A stretch of DNA of 64,000 bases, taken from positions 2,790,001-2,854,000 of the forward strand of contig NZ_JAUTAN010000001.1 of NCBI RefSeq assembly GCF_030818655.1, read 5' to 3'. This DNA comes from Nocardioides zeae (lineage in GTDB: Bacteria > Actinomycetota > Actinomycetes > Propionibacteriales > Nocardioidaceae). The notes beneath the pieces are model-generated. The model made no database searches. It was not told the origin of the DNA and saw only the letters and a list, made by a program, of their open reading frames with translations. Positions 10,369-19,083 of the stretch are shown one piece after another; within the stretch, counting starts at the first letter, position 1; every line of letters starts with the position of its first letter. The position numbers and the translations under genes are program-made.

Positions 10369-11571
10369 TCAGTCGCCGGTCGGCGCGGCGGGCCGGTCGG
10401 CGCGGCGCCGGAACCGCCGGAACAGCCGCGACAGGTTGAGCCGCGACGCGCTCGGCGCCCGCTCCTCGTCGGTCTCGACGCGCACGTCGGCGTCCCGGCC
10501 GTCGGGTCCCAGCGGCACCCGCGACGTCGTCGTCGTGGGATGGCTGGAGAACCCGCGTCTCTCGAACTTCTGCCCGCTCGCGACCCCGCCCACGTAGAAC
10601 GCGACCACCGCGATCATGGCTCCGGCGACGTCGTCGGCCACGTAGTGCCAGCCGAAGTAGAGCGTCGCGATGATGGTGAGGCCGAAGTTGGCCCAGAAGA
10701 CCCAGTGCACGATCCGGCTCCGGATCGTGTACTGCACCATGAGCGCCCACAGCAGCGTGATCGCCGTGTGGAGGCTCGCGAACGCGGCGGTCGACTGCAA
10801 CCCGTCGCCGTCCCCCCAGAGCACGTTGGTGCGGCTGTAGAACAGCGAGTCCGCGAGCTGGCTGGCCCCGGTGTCGAGGTCGGCGTAGAGCCACGGGAAG
10901 GCGAACTTCGGGCCGAGCGCCGGCAGCATGTAGTAGGTCGCCGTGCCGAGCGTCCACGCGATGACCTGCGAGGTCACGAACCAGTAGCCGAAGGAGATGT
11001 TGCGCGACCAGATGGTCCAGACGGCGACGAGCACCGGCACGAGCGGCAGGTACCACAGGTAGATCGTCGAGATCGACTGCTCGAACCACGAGAACCCGAA
11101 GATCGTGTGCAGCACGGCCGACGGGTCGTTGCCGAGGAAGAGGATCTTGTCGAGCGCGTGCAGCTCGGTGTCGTACTTCTTCTCGCCGAGCACGAACGGC
11201 AGGAACGACTTGAGGTTCCGGTAGCAGGCGTAGGTCACGTAGAAGCAGCCGATGCCCAGCGCCACGAGGGTGAACCGCTCGCGCGTCCAGTGCTCCCGCC
11301 AGCGGGCCTTCACCAGGTCGGGCACCTGCGACAACCGCATCCGCGAGTGCCACAGGGCGCGCGGCACGAGGTCGGCCAGGAGCGCCAGGCCGACGAGGAG
11401 CGGGAAGCGGAGCCAGCCCGGGCCGAGGAAGCCCTCGGGGTCGACGACGCTGCGTCCGAGCGACAGCGCGGTGACGACCGTGAGGATCGCCATCGTCGCT
11501 GCAACCCCGATGAGGAGGACGTAGGCGCGGCGATACACGCCGGTCAGTGTAGACGTGCGCGCGCCGCCCAC
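10369..11571 (-). CDS. PAP2 / inositolphosphotransferase-type membrane protein
   Basis: A 400-residue integral membrane protein of the AUR1/PAP2_3 type, about seven or more membrane spans. The acid-phosphatase-like catalytic motifs are STAAFASLH at about 260-268 and HYVADD at 309-314, with the two histidines spaced as in PAP2 enzymes. Likely acts on a lipid or sugar phosphate at the membrane. It lies 11 bp after thiQ on the same strand, so read-through from the thiamine operon is possible although no functional link is apparent. GTG 11571 is taken as start; another GTG at 11538 has equal claim. Confidence 0.8.
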   Translation of the reverse strand: MGGARTSTLTGVYRRAYVLLIGVAATMAILTVVTALSLGRSVVDPEGFLGPGWLRFPLLVGLALLADLVPRALWHSRMRLSQVPDLVKARWREHWTRERFTLVALGIGCFYVTYACYRNLKSFLPFVLGEKKYDTELHALDKILFLGNDPSAVLHTIFGFSWFEQSISTIYLWYLPLVPVLVAVWTIWSRNISFGYWFVTSQVIAWTLGTATYYMLPALGPKFAFPWLYADLDTGASQLADSLFYSRTNVLWGDGDGLQSTAAFASLHTAITLLWALMVQYTIRSRIVHWVFWANFGLTIIATLYFGWHYVADDVAGAMIAVVAFYVGGVASGQKFERRGFSSHPTTTTSRVPLGPDGRDADVRVETDEERAPSASRLNLSRLFRRFRRRADRPAAPTGD

Positions 11572-11582
11572 CCTCCTCGCCT

Positions 11583-12572
11583 TTACCTCCCGCCCCCGCC
11601 GAGCGGCGCCGTCCCCGCGGGGTCGATGCGCACCTCCACCCGCTCCCCGGGCTCGGGCTCGGGCGCCTCCGGCGACGGCACGACATCGACCGGTCCGACC
11701 CCGTCGAGGTCGACCAGGAGCCGCCGTCCAGCACTCGTCGCCCGGGCGTGGAGCACGGTCCCCGGCCGCGTCCCGGCCCCCGCCGACCCCGCCGCGACCG
11801 CGAACGCCGTACGGCGCACCGCCCGGTCCCCGACGACGTGGGGGTAGCCGAGGAGGCGCGCCACCTCGGCGTCCCGCGGGGCGGCGTCGACCTCCGCGAC
11901 GGTGCCCTCCTGCACGACCCGTCCCCCGCGGACGACGGCGACGCGGTCGGCGACGGCGTAGGCCTCGTCGACGTCGTGGGTGACGAGCAGCGCCGTCGTG
12001 CCGGCGGCCCGCAGGATGCCGGCCAGGTCGCCGGCGAGGCGCTCGCGCAGCGCGCGGTCGAGCGCGGAGAGCGGCTCGTCGAGGAGCAGCAGCCGGGGCG
12101 CGCAGGCCAGCGCGCGGGCCAGCGCGACCCGCTGCCGCTCGCCGCCGGAGAGGGTGCCGGGGGCACGGTCGGCGTACCCCTCCAGCCCCACCAGCGCCAG
12201 CAGCTCGGCGACCCGCGCCTGCGTCGTCGCCCGCGGGGTGCGCCGCAACCGCAGCGGGTAGGCCACGTTGCGGCCGACGCTGAGGTGGCCGAAGAGCTGC
12301 CCGTCCTGGAACATCAGCGCGAAGCCGCGCCGGTGCGGCGGGACGCCGGCCAGGTCGGCCCCGTCGAACGCGACGGAGCCCGCGGCGAGCGGCTCCAGCC
12401 CGGCGACGGCGCGGAGCAGCGTCGACTTGCCACTGCCGGAGGGACCGAGCACGGCCAGCACCTCGCCCGCCGGCAGGTGGAGGCTCGCGTCGGCGAGGGC
12501 GGGCACGCCGTCGTACGCCACCGTCACCCCGCGCAGCCGCAGGCCGTCCCCCAGGTCCGTCGTCGACACCAT
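11583..12572 (-). CDS. thiQ: Thiamine-type ABC transporter ATP-binding protein
   Basis: ATPase of the thiBPQ importer. Walker A GPSGSGKST at about 43-51, signature LSGGERQRVALARAL, Walker B LLLLDEPLSALD and the H-loop LLVTHDVDEA are all present. The 329-residue length includes a C-terminal regulatory-type extension of about 100 residues. The ATG shares one base with the permease stop (TGATG), showing translational coupling. Assignment to thiamine rather than iron rests on the TPP riboswitch upstream of the operon and the ThiB-like binding protein. Confidence 0.88.
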   Translation of the reverse strand: MVSTTDLGDGLRLRGVTVAYDGVPALADASLHLPAGEVLAVLGPSGSGKSTLLRAVAGLEPLAAGSVAFDGADLAGVPPHRRGFALMFQDGQLFGHLSVGRNVAYPLRLRRTPRATTQARVAELLALVGLEGYADRAPGTLSGGERQRVALARALACAPRLLLLDEPLSALDRALRERLAGDLAGILRAAGTTALLVTHDVDEAYAVADRVAVVRGGRVVQEGTVAEVDAAPRDAEVARLLGYPHVVGDRAVRRTAFAVAAGSAGAGTRPGTVLHARATSAGRRLLVDLDGVGPVDVVPSPEAPEPEPGERVEVRIDPAGTAPLGGGGR

Positions 12573-14242
12573 CACACCGCTCCCACGCTCGGCACCCGCA
12601 GGCGCTCCACCGCCAGCACCACCACCGTCACCGTCGCCGCCAGCACGACGGCCGCCGCCATCGCCATCCCCGGGTTGGACTGGGCCCCCGTCGTGCCCGG
12701 CGACCCGAGGAGCCGGCCGATGACCACCGGCAGCGTCGGGTGGTCGGGGCGGGACAGGAACGACGTCGCGCCGAACTCCCCCAGCGACGTCGCGAACGCG
12801 AACCCCGCGGCCGCCAGCAGCGGCCGCCACACCACGGGGAGGTCGACGACGAGCAGCGTCCGCGCCGGCGAGGCGCCGAGCGACGCCGCCGCCTGCCGCT
12901 GCCGGTCGTCGATGCCCGCGAGGACCGGGACGAGGGTGCGCACGACGAGCGGCAACGCGACCAGCGCCTGCACGAGAGGCACGAGCAGCGGCTCGTCGCG
13001 CAGGGCCAGCGGGGGCCGGGCGACCGTGACCAGCAGCCCGAAGCCGAGCACGACGGCCGACACCCCGAGCGGCAGCATGAAGAAGCCGTCGAGCAGGCCG
13101 CGCACGACCCGCTCGGGCCGGGTGCGGGCCCGCCGCGTCACCACGAGCGCGACGAGCAGGCCCAGCAGCAGCGCCATCCAGGTCGCGTCGACGGCGACCT
13201 GGAGGGAGTTCCGCAGGGCCGTGAGCACCGGTACGTCGAGGGCGGTCGTGACCCCCGGCTCGTCGAGCGCCCGGTAGTTCGCGAGCGTCCACGCGCCCCG
13301 CACCCGGAACGAGGCGGCGGCCAGGCCCGCGATCGGGAGCGCGGTCGCGAGCACGACGAGGCCGGTCACGACGAGCGCCGGCACGTCGCCGCGCCGCGGC
13401 CGGCGGGGACGGGGCGGCACGCGGTCGACGGGCACGGCTCCGTGGGCGCGCCCGCGCAGGCGCCCCAGGAGGGCCAGCAGCGCGACGACGGTGACCACCT
13501 GCACCAGCGAGAGGCAGGCCGCGGCGGGCAGGTCGAACGCCCGGGTCAGCAGGTAGATCTCGGTCTCGACGGTCGCGTAGCGGAGCCCGCCGAGCGTCAG
13601 CACGACGCCGAAGGCCGTGGAGCAGAACAAGAACACGACGGCCGCCGCCGAGGCCAGCGCCGACCGGAGGGCGGGCAGGGTCACCGTCAGCAGCACCCGC
13701 ACGGGGCTCGCCCCCAGCGCGGCGGCGGCCTGCTCGGAGCGCGGGTCGAGGCCCGCCCAGGCGCCCCCCACGACCCGCACGACGACGGAGACGTTGAAGA
13801 AGACGAGCGCGGCGACGATCGCGGCGGGCGTGCCGTCCCAGCCGAGGAACGCCAGCAGCCCGCCCTCGCCGAGCAGCGCCCGGAAGGCCGCGCCCACGAC
13901 GACGGTCGGCAACACGAAGGGCACCAGGGTCAGCGCCCGCAGCACCCGCGCGCCGGGGACCGCGAGGCGGAAGAGCACGTAGGCGACCGGCAGGCCCAGC
14001 AGCAGCGACAGCAGTGTGCCGAGCGCCGCCGACCACAGGGTGAACCACAGGACGCGCCCGGTGCGGTCCCGCCCGAGCACCTCGAGGAGCCCGCCCGGGT
14101 CCAGCTGCCCGTCGGGCGCGAGCCCGCGCACGAGCATCGCGCCCACGGGGAGCACGAAGAACACCGCCACGACCCCCAGCGGCAGCGCCGCGAGGGCCAG
14201 GAGGCGGAGGGCGCGGGTCAGCGCTGCGTCTCCTCGCGCCAC
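12572..14242 (-). CDS. thiP: Thiamine-type ABC transporter permease (two fused TM domains)
   Basis: A 556-residue protein with two repeated membrane halves, each carrying the permease EAA-type loop (around SLGASPARTLLVVDLP in the second half and the matching ALGASPVRVLLTVTLP in the first), as in ThiP/FbpB. It forms the channel for ThiB-delivered substrate. The start is uncertain: GTG at 14242 overlaps the thiB end by 25 bp and follows in frame; no ATG or GTG lies before the first membrane helix otherwise, although a CTG at 14223 with GGAG upstream is conceivable. Confidence 0.85.
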   Translation of the reverse strand: MARGDAALTRALRLLALAALPLGVVAVFFVLPVGAMLVRGLAPDGQLDPGGLLEVLGRDRTGRVLWFTLWSAALGTLLSLLLGLPVAYVLFRLAVPGARVLRALTLVPFVLPTVVVGAAFRALLGEGGLLAFLGWDGTPAAIVAALVFFNVSVVVRVVGGAWAGLDPRSEQAAAALGASPVRVLLTVTLPALRSALASAAAVVFLFCSTAFGVVLTLGGLRYATVETEIYLLTRAFDLPAAACLSLVQVVTVVALLALLGRLRGRAHGAVPVDRVPPRPRRPRRGDVPALVVTGLVVLATALPIAGLAAASFRVRGAWTLANYRALDEPGVTTALDVPVLTALRNSLQVAVDATWMALLLGLLVALVVTRRARTRPERVVRGLLDGFFMLPLGVSAVVLGFGLLVTVARPPLALRDEPLLVPLVQALVALPLVVRTLVPVLAGIDDRQRQAAASLGASPARTLLVVDLPVVWRPLLAAAGFAFATSLGEFGATSFLSRPDHPTLPVVIGRLLGSPGTTGAQSNPGMAMAAAVVLAATVTVVVLAVERLRVPSVGAV

Positions 14243-15270
14243 TCGCCGATCCAGGTCTCGCGGTTCGCGGCGATCTCGGCGGGCTCCATCGTGTAAGGCG
14301 CGTCCGGCCGCGGCGCGAACTCCGCCCACGCTGCGGGGAGCTCGACGTCGTCGCGCACCGGGTAGACGTACATGTTGTCCGGCAGGGCCGCCTGGACCTC
14401 CTCCGACAGGAGCCAGGACACGAGTTCCTCGGCGCCCTCGGGGTTGTCGGCGCCGCGCAGCACGCCGGCGTACTCCACCTGCGTGAAGCACGTGTCGAGC
14501 AGCGCGCGGGTCGTCGTCGCGGACCCGTCCTCGGTGGTCGTGAACGCGGGCGAGGAGTCGTAGGACAGGACGATCGGCCGCTGGCCGCCCTCGCCGCCGG
14601 CGGTGAAGGACGTGTAGTAGGCGTCGCTCCAGCCCGCCACCAGCTCGGTGCCGTTGTCGACGAGCTGCCGCCAGTAGTCGCGCCACCCGTCCTCGCCGTA
14701 CGCCGCGACCGTGGTCAGCAGGAAGGCGAGGCCCGGGCTGGAGTCGACGGGGCCGGGGGTGACGAACAGGTCGGCGTAGGTGGGGTCGACGAGGTCGTCG
14801 AGCGTCTCCGGCTCGGGGATGCCCCGCTCGGCGAACCACGCGGTGTCGACGTTGACGCAGACGTTGCCCGAGTCGACGGGCACGAGGCGGTCCTCGCCGG
14901 CCAGCGCGTAGGCGTCGGCGCCGGACGGCAGGTCGCCCCCGAACGGCTCGAGCGCGTCGGCGTCGAGGAGCCGGCTGGCGAACGTGTTGTCGACGCCGAA
15001 GACCGCGTCGGCCCCCGCGTCGTCGGGGTTGAGCGCGATCTCGGTGACGACCGCGCCGGCGTCGCCGGGCTGGCGGACCTCGAGGTCGACGTCGTGCTCG
15101 GCCTCGAACTCCGCGACGAGCTCGTCGGGGAGGCTGAACGACTCGTGGGCGACGAGCACCAGCTTCTCGGTGCCACCGCTCGCGCTCTCCTCCTCCCCGA
15201 ACGTCGAGCAGGCCGCGAGGGCGGGCAGGACCAGGGCGCCCGTCACGAGGGTGGGCAGGATGCGACGCAT
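14218..15270 (-). CDS. thiB: Thiamine ABC transporter substrate-binding lipoprotein
   Basis: Extracellular binding protein for thiamine or its phosphates. The N-terminus is a lipoprotein signal with the lipobox LPALAAC (Cys about 21), followed by a 330-residue periplasmic-binding-protein fold with the ThiB/TbpA-type start (LVAHESFSLPDELV) and conserved VDSGNVCVNVD and LSYDSSPAF stretches. ATG at 15270 is chosen because it lies just downstream of the TPP riboswitch; the longer open frame upstream runs through the aptamer and is not coding. First gene of thiBPQ. Confidence 0.92.
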   Translation of the reverse strand: MRRILPTLVTGALVLPALAACSTFGEEESASGGTEKLVLVAHESFSLPDELVAEFEAEHDVDLEVRQPGDAGAVVTEIALNPDDAGADAVFGVDNTFASRLLDADALEPFGGDLPSGADAYALAGEDRLVPVDSGNVCVNVDTAWFAERGIPEPETLDDLVDPTYADLFVTPGPVDSSPGLAFLLTTVAAYGEDGWRDYWRQLVDNGTELVAGWSDAYYTSFTAGGEGGQRPIVLSYDSSPAFTTTEDGSATTTRALLDTCFTQVEYAGVLRGADNPEGAEELVSWLLSEEVQAALPDNMYVYPVRDDVELPAAWAEFAPRPDAPYTMEPAEIAANRETWIGEWREETQR

Positions 15271-15276
15271 GGCGTG

Positions 15277-15370
15277 ACTCCCTTCGCCGGTGCTAACCGG
15301 AGCAGGTTCGAGGGTCTGCGGCGGATCCGCACTCTCAGCGCCCCGGCCTCTCGGCTCTCGGCGCTCCCCT
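15277..15370 (-). promoter_or_regulatory. TPP riboswitch (THI element)
   Basis: On the minus strand the conserved thi-box core is present: the CTGAGAGTGC segment (complement of about 15328-15337), then ACCCTCGAACCTG, the TAGCACCGGCGAAGGGA segment and finally the thiB ATG seven bases after the aptamer. The order, spacing and sequence fit the RF00059 consensus. Thiamine pyrophosphate binding would lower thiBPQ expression; with the start codon so close to the aptamer, translational control (hidden ribosome site, GGGAGT) is the likeliest mode. Confidence 0.95.
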
Positions 15371-15427
15371 GTCGTTGTGGGGGCGACCCTACGCTGCGCC
15401 GTCCGCGACCCGTGAGACGGTCGGTCC

Positions 15428-15871
15428 GTGGACGTGCGCATCCTCTCCTTCGACGAGCTCCCCCCGCGGCTGGCCTACGACATCTGGCGGCTCCGCCAGG
15501 AGGTGTTCGTGGTGGAGCAGGCGTGCCCCTACCCCGACCTCGACGGGCGCGACGTCGAGCCCGCCACGCGCCACGTGCTGCTGCTCGACGGCGAGGACCT
15601 GCTCGGCTACCTGCGCGTGCTCTCGGAGGGTCCCGACGGGGAGGTGGCCCGTGTCGGCCGGGTCGTGCTGGCGCCGGCCGCTCGGGGGCGTGGCCTCGGC
15701 ACGCCGCTGATGCAGGCGGCACTCGACGTCGTGGGCGACCGGGTCTCCGTGCTGAGCGCGCAGGCGCCGCTCGCGGGGTGGTACGGCGCGCACGGGTACG
15801 TCGTCAGCGGCCCCGGGTACGACGAGGACGGCATCCCGCACGTGCCCATGACGCGGCCGACGGGAGGCTGA
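15428..15871 (+). CDS. GNAT family N-acetyltransferase (ElaA-like)
   Basis: A 147-residue protein with the ElaA pattern: an early LRQEVFVVEQ..YPDLDGRD segment, the acetyl-CoA pyrophosphate-binding loop ARGRGLGTPLM near 84-94, and a C-terminal AGWYGAHGYVVSG..YDEDGIPHVPM segment. It should transfer acetyl from acetyl-CoA to an amine; the substrate is unknown. GTG start, divergent from thiB across the riboswitch leader. A long repeat region follows. Confidence 0.9.
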   Translation: MDVRILSFDELPPRLAYDIWRLRQEVFVVEQACPYPDLDGRDVEPATRHVLLLDGEDLLGYLRVLSEGPDGEVARVGRVVLAPAARGRGLGTPLMQAALDVVGDRVSVLSAQAPLAGWYGAHGYVVSGPGYDEDGIPHVPMTRPTGG

Positions 15872-15920
15872 GACAGGCGCCGCCCGGAACCGGTGGGACC
15901 GGGCCGGGGCCGGGGCCGGG

Positions 15921-16419
15921 CCGAGAAATGTGCGGCTGGGACACCTCCGGCTCGATCCGGGCCGCACCAGCGGCACTGTTCCGCGCCCGACCGATCGCCC
16001 GGCCACCCCACACCCCGGGACGTCATGCGAACCGCGGGCACCGAGCACCGCTTCGCATGACGTCCGGCGGTACGACGCGGGTCTGGCGCCGCGCACGCCG
16101 CCGGCCATCCGGCCGAGGCCGAGGCCGAGGCCGAGGCCGAGAAGTGTGCGGCTGGGACACCTCCGGCTCGATCCGGGCCGCACCAGCGGCACAGTTCCGT
16201 GCCCGACCGATCACCCGGCCACCCCACACCCCGGGACGTCATGCGAACCGCGGGCACCGAGCACCGCTTCGCATGACGTCCGGCGGTACGACGCGGGTCT
16301 GGCGCCGCGCACGCCGCCGGCCATCCGGCCGAGGCCGAGGCCGAGAAGTGTGCGGCTGGGACACCTCCGGCTCGATCCGGGCCGCACCAGCGGCACAGTT
16401 CCGTGCCCGACCGATCACC
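15921..16419. repeat. Long tandem repeat, 216 + 204 bp units plus 79-bp partial
   Basis: Copies begin at 15921, 16137 and 16341 with CCGAGAARTGTGCGGCTGGG and are nearly identical. The first two differ in length by 12 bp, which equals two fewer GAGGCC hexamers at the unit end. Each full unit contains an inverted repeat with 14-bp arms (GGACGTCATGCGAA) and a 20-base loop: 16018-16031/16052-16065 and 16234-16247/16268-16281. Confidence 0.95.
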
Positions 16420-16450
16420 CGCGGGCGGGCCAGGCCCGACACGGGCCCGG

Positions 16451-16549
16451 CACAGGCCCGGCACAGGCCCGGCACAGGCCCGGCACAGGCCCGGCACAGG
16501 CCCGGCACAGGCCCGGCACAGGCCCGACACAGGCCCGACACAGGCCCGG
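16451..16549. repeat. 11-bp tandem array (CACAGGCCCGG), nine copies
   Basis: CACAGG recurs exactly every 11 bp at 16451, 16462, 16473, 16484, 16495, 16506, 16517, 16528 and 16539; some units carry GA for GG. There are no unique spacers, so it is not a CRISPR array. Confidence 0.95.
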
Positions 16550-16561
16550 CTCGGGCGCGGG

Positions 16562-17683
16562 TCAGGCCCGGCGGTAGCGCGCCGGCACCCCGCTCACCGG
16601 GTCACTGCCCGGGAGGGCGCCGGCGGCGGCGCCGACGGTGTCCGCGATGCCCCGGTCGCGCTCGACGACCGCCTGGCCGCGCGCGACGAGGACCTCGAGG
16701 TGGGCCCGCGTCTCCATGACGGCGAGGGCCGCGTTGAACGAGTCGAGCGACGACCAGGCGCGCTCGTGGCGCGTCCAGGTCAGGTGGCCGGCGACGTCCT
16801 CGGCGGTGAGCCCCGGGCCCCCGGCCTCGAGCGGCTCCAGGCTCTGCCCGAGCCGGGCCTCGTGGTGGTCGAGGAGCTCGTCGACGCGCGCGTGGGCCGA
16901 CCCCGTGACCGGTCCGTGGGCGGGGAGCAGCCGCAGGTCGGGCAGCGCCCGCACCTTCGCCAGCGAGCCCATGAAGTCGGCGAGCGCACCGAGCCGCGTG
17001 TCGGGCTCGAAGCCGATGGAGGGCGTGATGGTGGGCAGGACGTGGTCGCCCGCGAACAGGAGCCCGGCGTCTGCGTCCGCGAAGACGTAGTGCCCCGCCG
17101 TGTGCCCCGGGGTGTGCACGGCGTCGAACCGGCGCTCCCCGACCGCGATCGGCACGTCGCCCTCGATCCAGGTGTCGGGCAGTCCCCAGCTCTGCGCCTC
17201 CTCGTCGTCCGTCGGCGCGGCCAGCCACGCCTCCGCGGCACGCACCGAGCCCGCGTCGGCGAGGTGGGCGGCCATCACGCGGCGTACGGCGTCGCCCTCC
17301 GTCGCCAGCCGCAGCGACGTCTCCTCGCCACGGCCCAGCGCGACCTCGGCGCCGTTGACGTGGCGGAGCGCGACCGCCTGCGAGTAGTGGTCGCGGTGCA
17401 CGTGGGTGACCAGAAAGCGACGGATGTCGCCGACGCCCGCGTCGATCGTCGCGAGGGCCTTCTCGAGCGCCTCCCGCGACTCCTCGATCGCCCAGCCGCC
17501 GTCGACGAGGGTGAGCGACCTGCCCCGGTCGTCCGCCGTCTCGACGGCGTAGACGTTGACGGCCCGCAGCCCGTCGTTCGGCAGCGGGAGGGGGATGCGG
17601 TGCACGCCCGGTGCCACCGGCCACGCCCCGGGCGTGGCCCAGGGGCGGTCCGAGTCGGGCGAGATGGCGTCGGCGGTGCTCAC
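16562..17683 (-). CDS. MBL-fold metallohydrolase
   Basis: A 373-residue metallo-beta-lactamase-fold hydrolase. Metal ligands are visible in THVHRDHY (about 93-100), HTPGHTAGH (near 190-198), the AGDH segment (near 216) and a late LPAHGP. The C-terminal helical domain resembles glyoxalase II-type/LACTB2-like proteins, with lactone, thioester or acyl substrates possible. ATG start; the stop abuts the 11-bp repeat array. Substrate not assignable. Confidence 0.87.
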   Translation of the reverse strand: MSTADAISPDSDRPWATPGAWPVAPGVHRIPLPLPNDGLRAVNVYAVETADDRGRSLTLVDGGWAIEESREALEKALATIDAGVGDIRRFLVTHVHRDHYSQAVALRHVNGAEVALGRGEETSLRLATEGDAVRRVMAAHLADAGSVRAAEAWLAAPTDDEEAQSWGLPDTWIEGDVPIAVGERRFDAVHTPGHTAGHYVFADADAGLLFAGDHVLPTITPSIGFEPDTRLGALADFMGSLAKVRALPDLRLLPAHGPVTGSAHARVDELLDHHEARLGQSLEPLEAGGPGLTAEDVAGHLTWTRHERAWSSLDSFNAALAVMETRAHLEVLVARGQAVVERDRGIADTVGAAAGALPGSDPVSGVPARYRRA

Positions 17684-17736
17684 CCCGGCAGGCTAACCGC
17701 TGCCCGAACGGACGCTCGGGCGGGTGGGGACGGGCG

Positions 17737-18888
17737 TCAGGAACGCGCGCGGGAACGGCGCCGCCGGAACGCCCAGACCTGGGTCGCGAACGCCAGCACG
17801 CTGAGGATGCCGATGACGATCGCGCCCCACCAGGCCCAGGTCGGCACCGCGTCGCGGCCGAGCAGGAGCACGACCGCGGCGATGACGATGCCGGCGATGT
17901 TCGAGACCGCTTCGACGGCCGGGAACCGGGAGGCGGCGGTCGCGTCCAGCATCCCGCCGGCGGCCGCCCGGCCGAGGGACGTCGCCTCGTGGGTCGTCGC
18001 CGGCAGGGTGGACGTCCCCGCGAGCACCTCGAGGGTCTCCGGTGGCAGCCCGAGGGCGGCGACGACCTCGGGCAGGTCGACGGGGTGGCCCCGGAAGGCC
18101 GCGCGACGACGCACGGGGTCGGCGCCCCACCCCTCGAAGGCATCGTCCGCGTGCTGCGGCACGAGGTCCGCGACGAGCTCCGCGACCAGCTCGCGCGCCG
18201 GCTCGACGTCGTCCAGGTCGCCCTTGTGGACGACGGGCCAGAGGTCCGCGGGCCAGTGCCGACCACCGTCGATCTCGCCACGGACGACGTCGAGGACGTT
18301 CGTGTGGCCGCTGTCGACCAGGAGGAGGACACCCCGGTCCGGACCGCCGAGCGCGGTGCGCCCCGCGAGCTGTCCGACGACGTGGTCCTCCGTCGGCGTC
18401 GCGCCCGCCGCCGGGACCCACGTGACGAGGTGCCAGCCGTGCGCCTCCCGCACCTCGATGTGCGAGCCCGCCACGTCCTTGCCCAGGGGGCGGTACTCCC
18501 GCTCGTGGGCCGGCAGCACCAGCACGGCGCGCCACCCGTCGCCGAGCCGGTCGTCCCCCGGCTCGAAGGCGTCGACCACGATCCCGCTCCCCGGGATGCC
18601 GAGCCGGTCGGCCAGCTCCACGGCGGTGAGGTCGAAGCCGAACCCGTCGCGGCCCACCCGCACGAGGCCCCAGCGCGTGCGGGCGTCCTCGACGGTGGCG
18701 CGACCGCGCAGCTGGGCGAAGGTGACGATCGCTGCGCGGCGCTTCTCGTCGGTCCCGACGCGAGCGACGCCGCCGAGCGACCGGACGACCTCGGCGAGCT
18801 CGTCGGCCTGGGCACCGGGGAAGGCGAGCTGGACGATCTCGACCTGGTCGCGCGAGCGGGACATCTCCACCTCGTGAGCCGTGCTCAC
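17737..18888 (-). CDS. Conserved-type hypothetical protein with C-terminal membrane hairpin
   Basis: I do not recognise this 383-residue protein. Residues 1-310 are soluble with alternating acidic and hydrophobic segments and Trp-rich stretches; two membrane helices follow at about 315-335 and 342-362, ending in a short Arg-rich cytoplasmic tail, so the large domain and tail are on the same side. Codon use (G/C third positions) is normal for the genome. It is upstream of the MBL gene by 53 bp on the same strand. Confidence 0.75.
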   Translation of the reverse strand: MSTAHEVEMSRSRDQVEIVQLAFPGAQADELAEVVRSLGGVARVGTDEKRRAAIVTFAQLRGRATVEDARTRWGLVRVGRDGFGFDLTAVELADRLGIPGSGIVVDAFEPGDDRLGDGWRAVLVLPAHEREYRPLGKDVAGSHIEVREAHGWHLVTWVPAAGATPTEDHVVGQLAGRTALGGPDRGVLLLVDSGHTNVLDVVRGEIDGGRHWPADLWPVVHKGDLDDVEPARELVAELVADLVPQHADDAFEGWGADPVRRRAAFRGHPVDLPEVVAALGLPPETLEVLAGTSTLPATTHEATSLGRAAAGGMLDATAASRFPAVEAVSNIAGIVIAAVVLLLGRDAVPTWAWWGAIVIGILSVLAFATQVWAFRRRRSRARS

Positions 18889-18936
18889 CGAGGGCGCCGG
18901 CCCGGCCTACGTGCAGCGGGGCACTGCGGAATGGGA

Positions 18937-18972
18937 GAACCGCGGTGGCGTCTCGGGTCACCACCGCGGTTC
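18937..18972 (-). terminator. Hairpin between two minus-strand genes
   Basis: Perfect 12-bp arms GAACCGCGGTGG / CCACCGCGGTTC with a 12-base loop, 112 bp downstream of the 136-residue gene and 49 bp upstream of the next start. Most likely a terminator; an operator is also possible. Confidence 0.6.
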
Positions 18973-19083
18973 GAGAAGAAGTATGCCCCGCGGACGCGGG
19001 GCGCGTCTCAGTTTTCCCGTGAAACCGGCGCAACGTCTCCGCAAGAGCCCGGACGGGTCCGCGCCGCGTCGCATCTGCGCAGG

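Larger units (their letters stand above)
15872..16561. other. Repeat-filled convergent intergenic region (GNAT / MBL hydrolase)
   Basis: 690 bp with no gene. It consists of two and a part copies of a roughly 200-bp unit (15921-16419), each with a hairpin, and then an 11-bp tandem array (16451-16549) that ends 12 bp from the stop of the convergent MBL gene. Open frames through it are Arg/Pro/Gly-rich products of the repeats. Confidence 0.9.

Noticed and set aside
8275..11847. Plus-strand open frame of 1190 codons opposite the acyl-CoA oxidase and PAP2 genes
   Set aside because: Long open antisense frames are expected at about 73% GC; its product is His/Arg/Val/Leu-rich and without motifs, while the minus strand has clear family motifs.
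14218..15441. Longer thiB start at 15441
   Set aside because: The extra N-terminus would be encoded by the TPP riboswitch and would destroy the lipoprotein signal.
16403..18877. Plus-strand 824-codon frame starting in the 11-bp array
   Set aside because: Begins in repeat-encoded Arg/Pro/Gly sequence and continues antisense to the MBL and membrane-hairpin genes.
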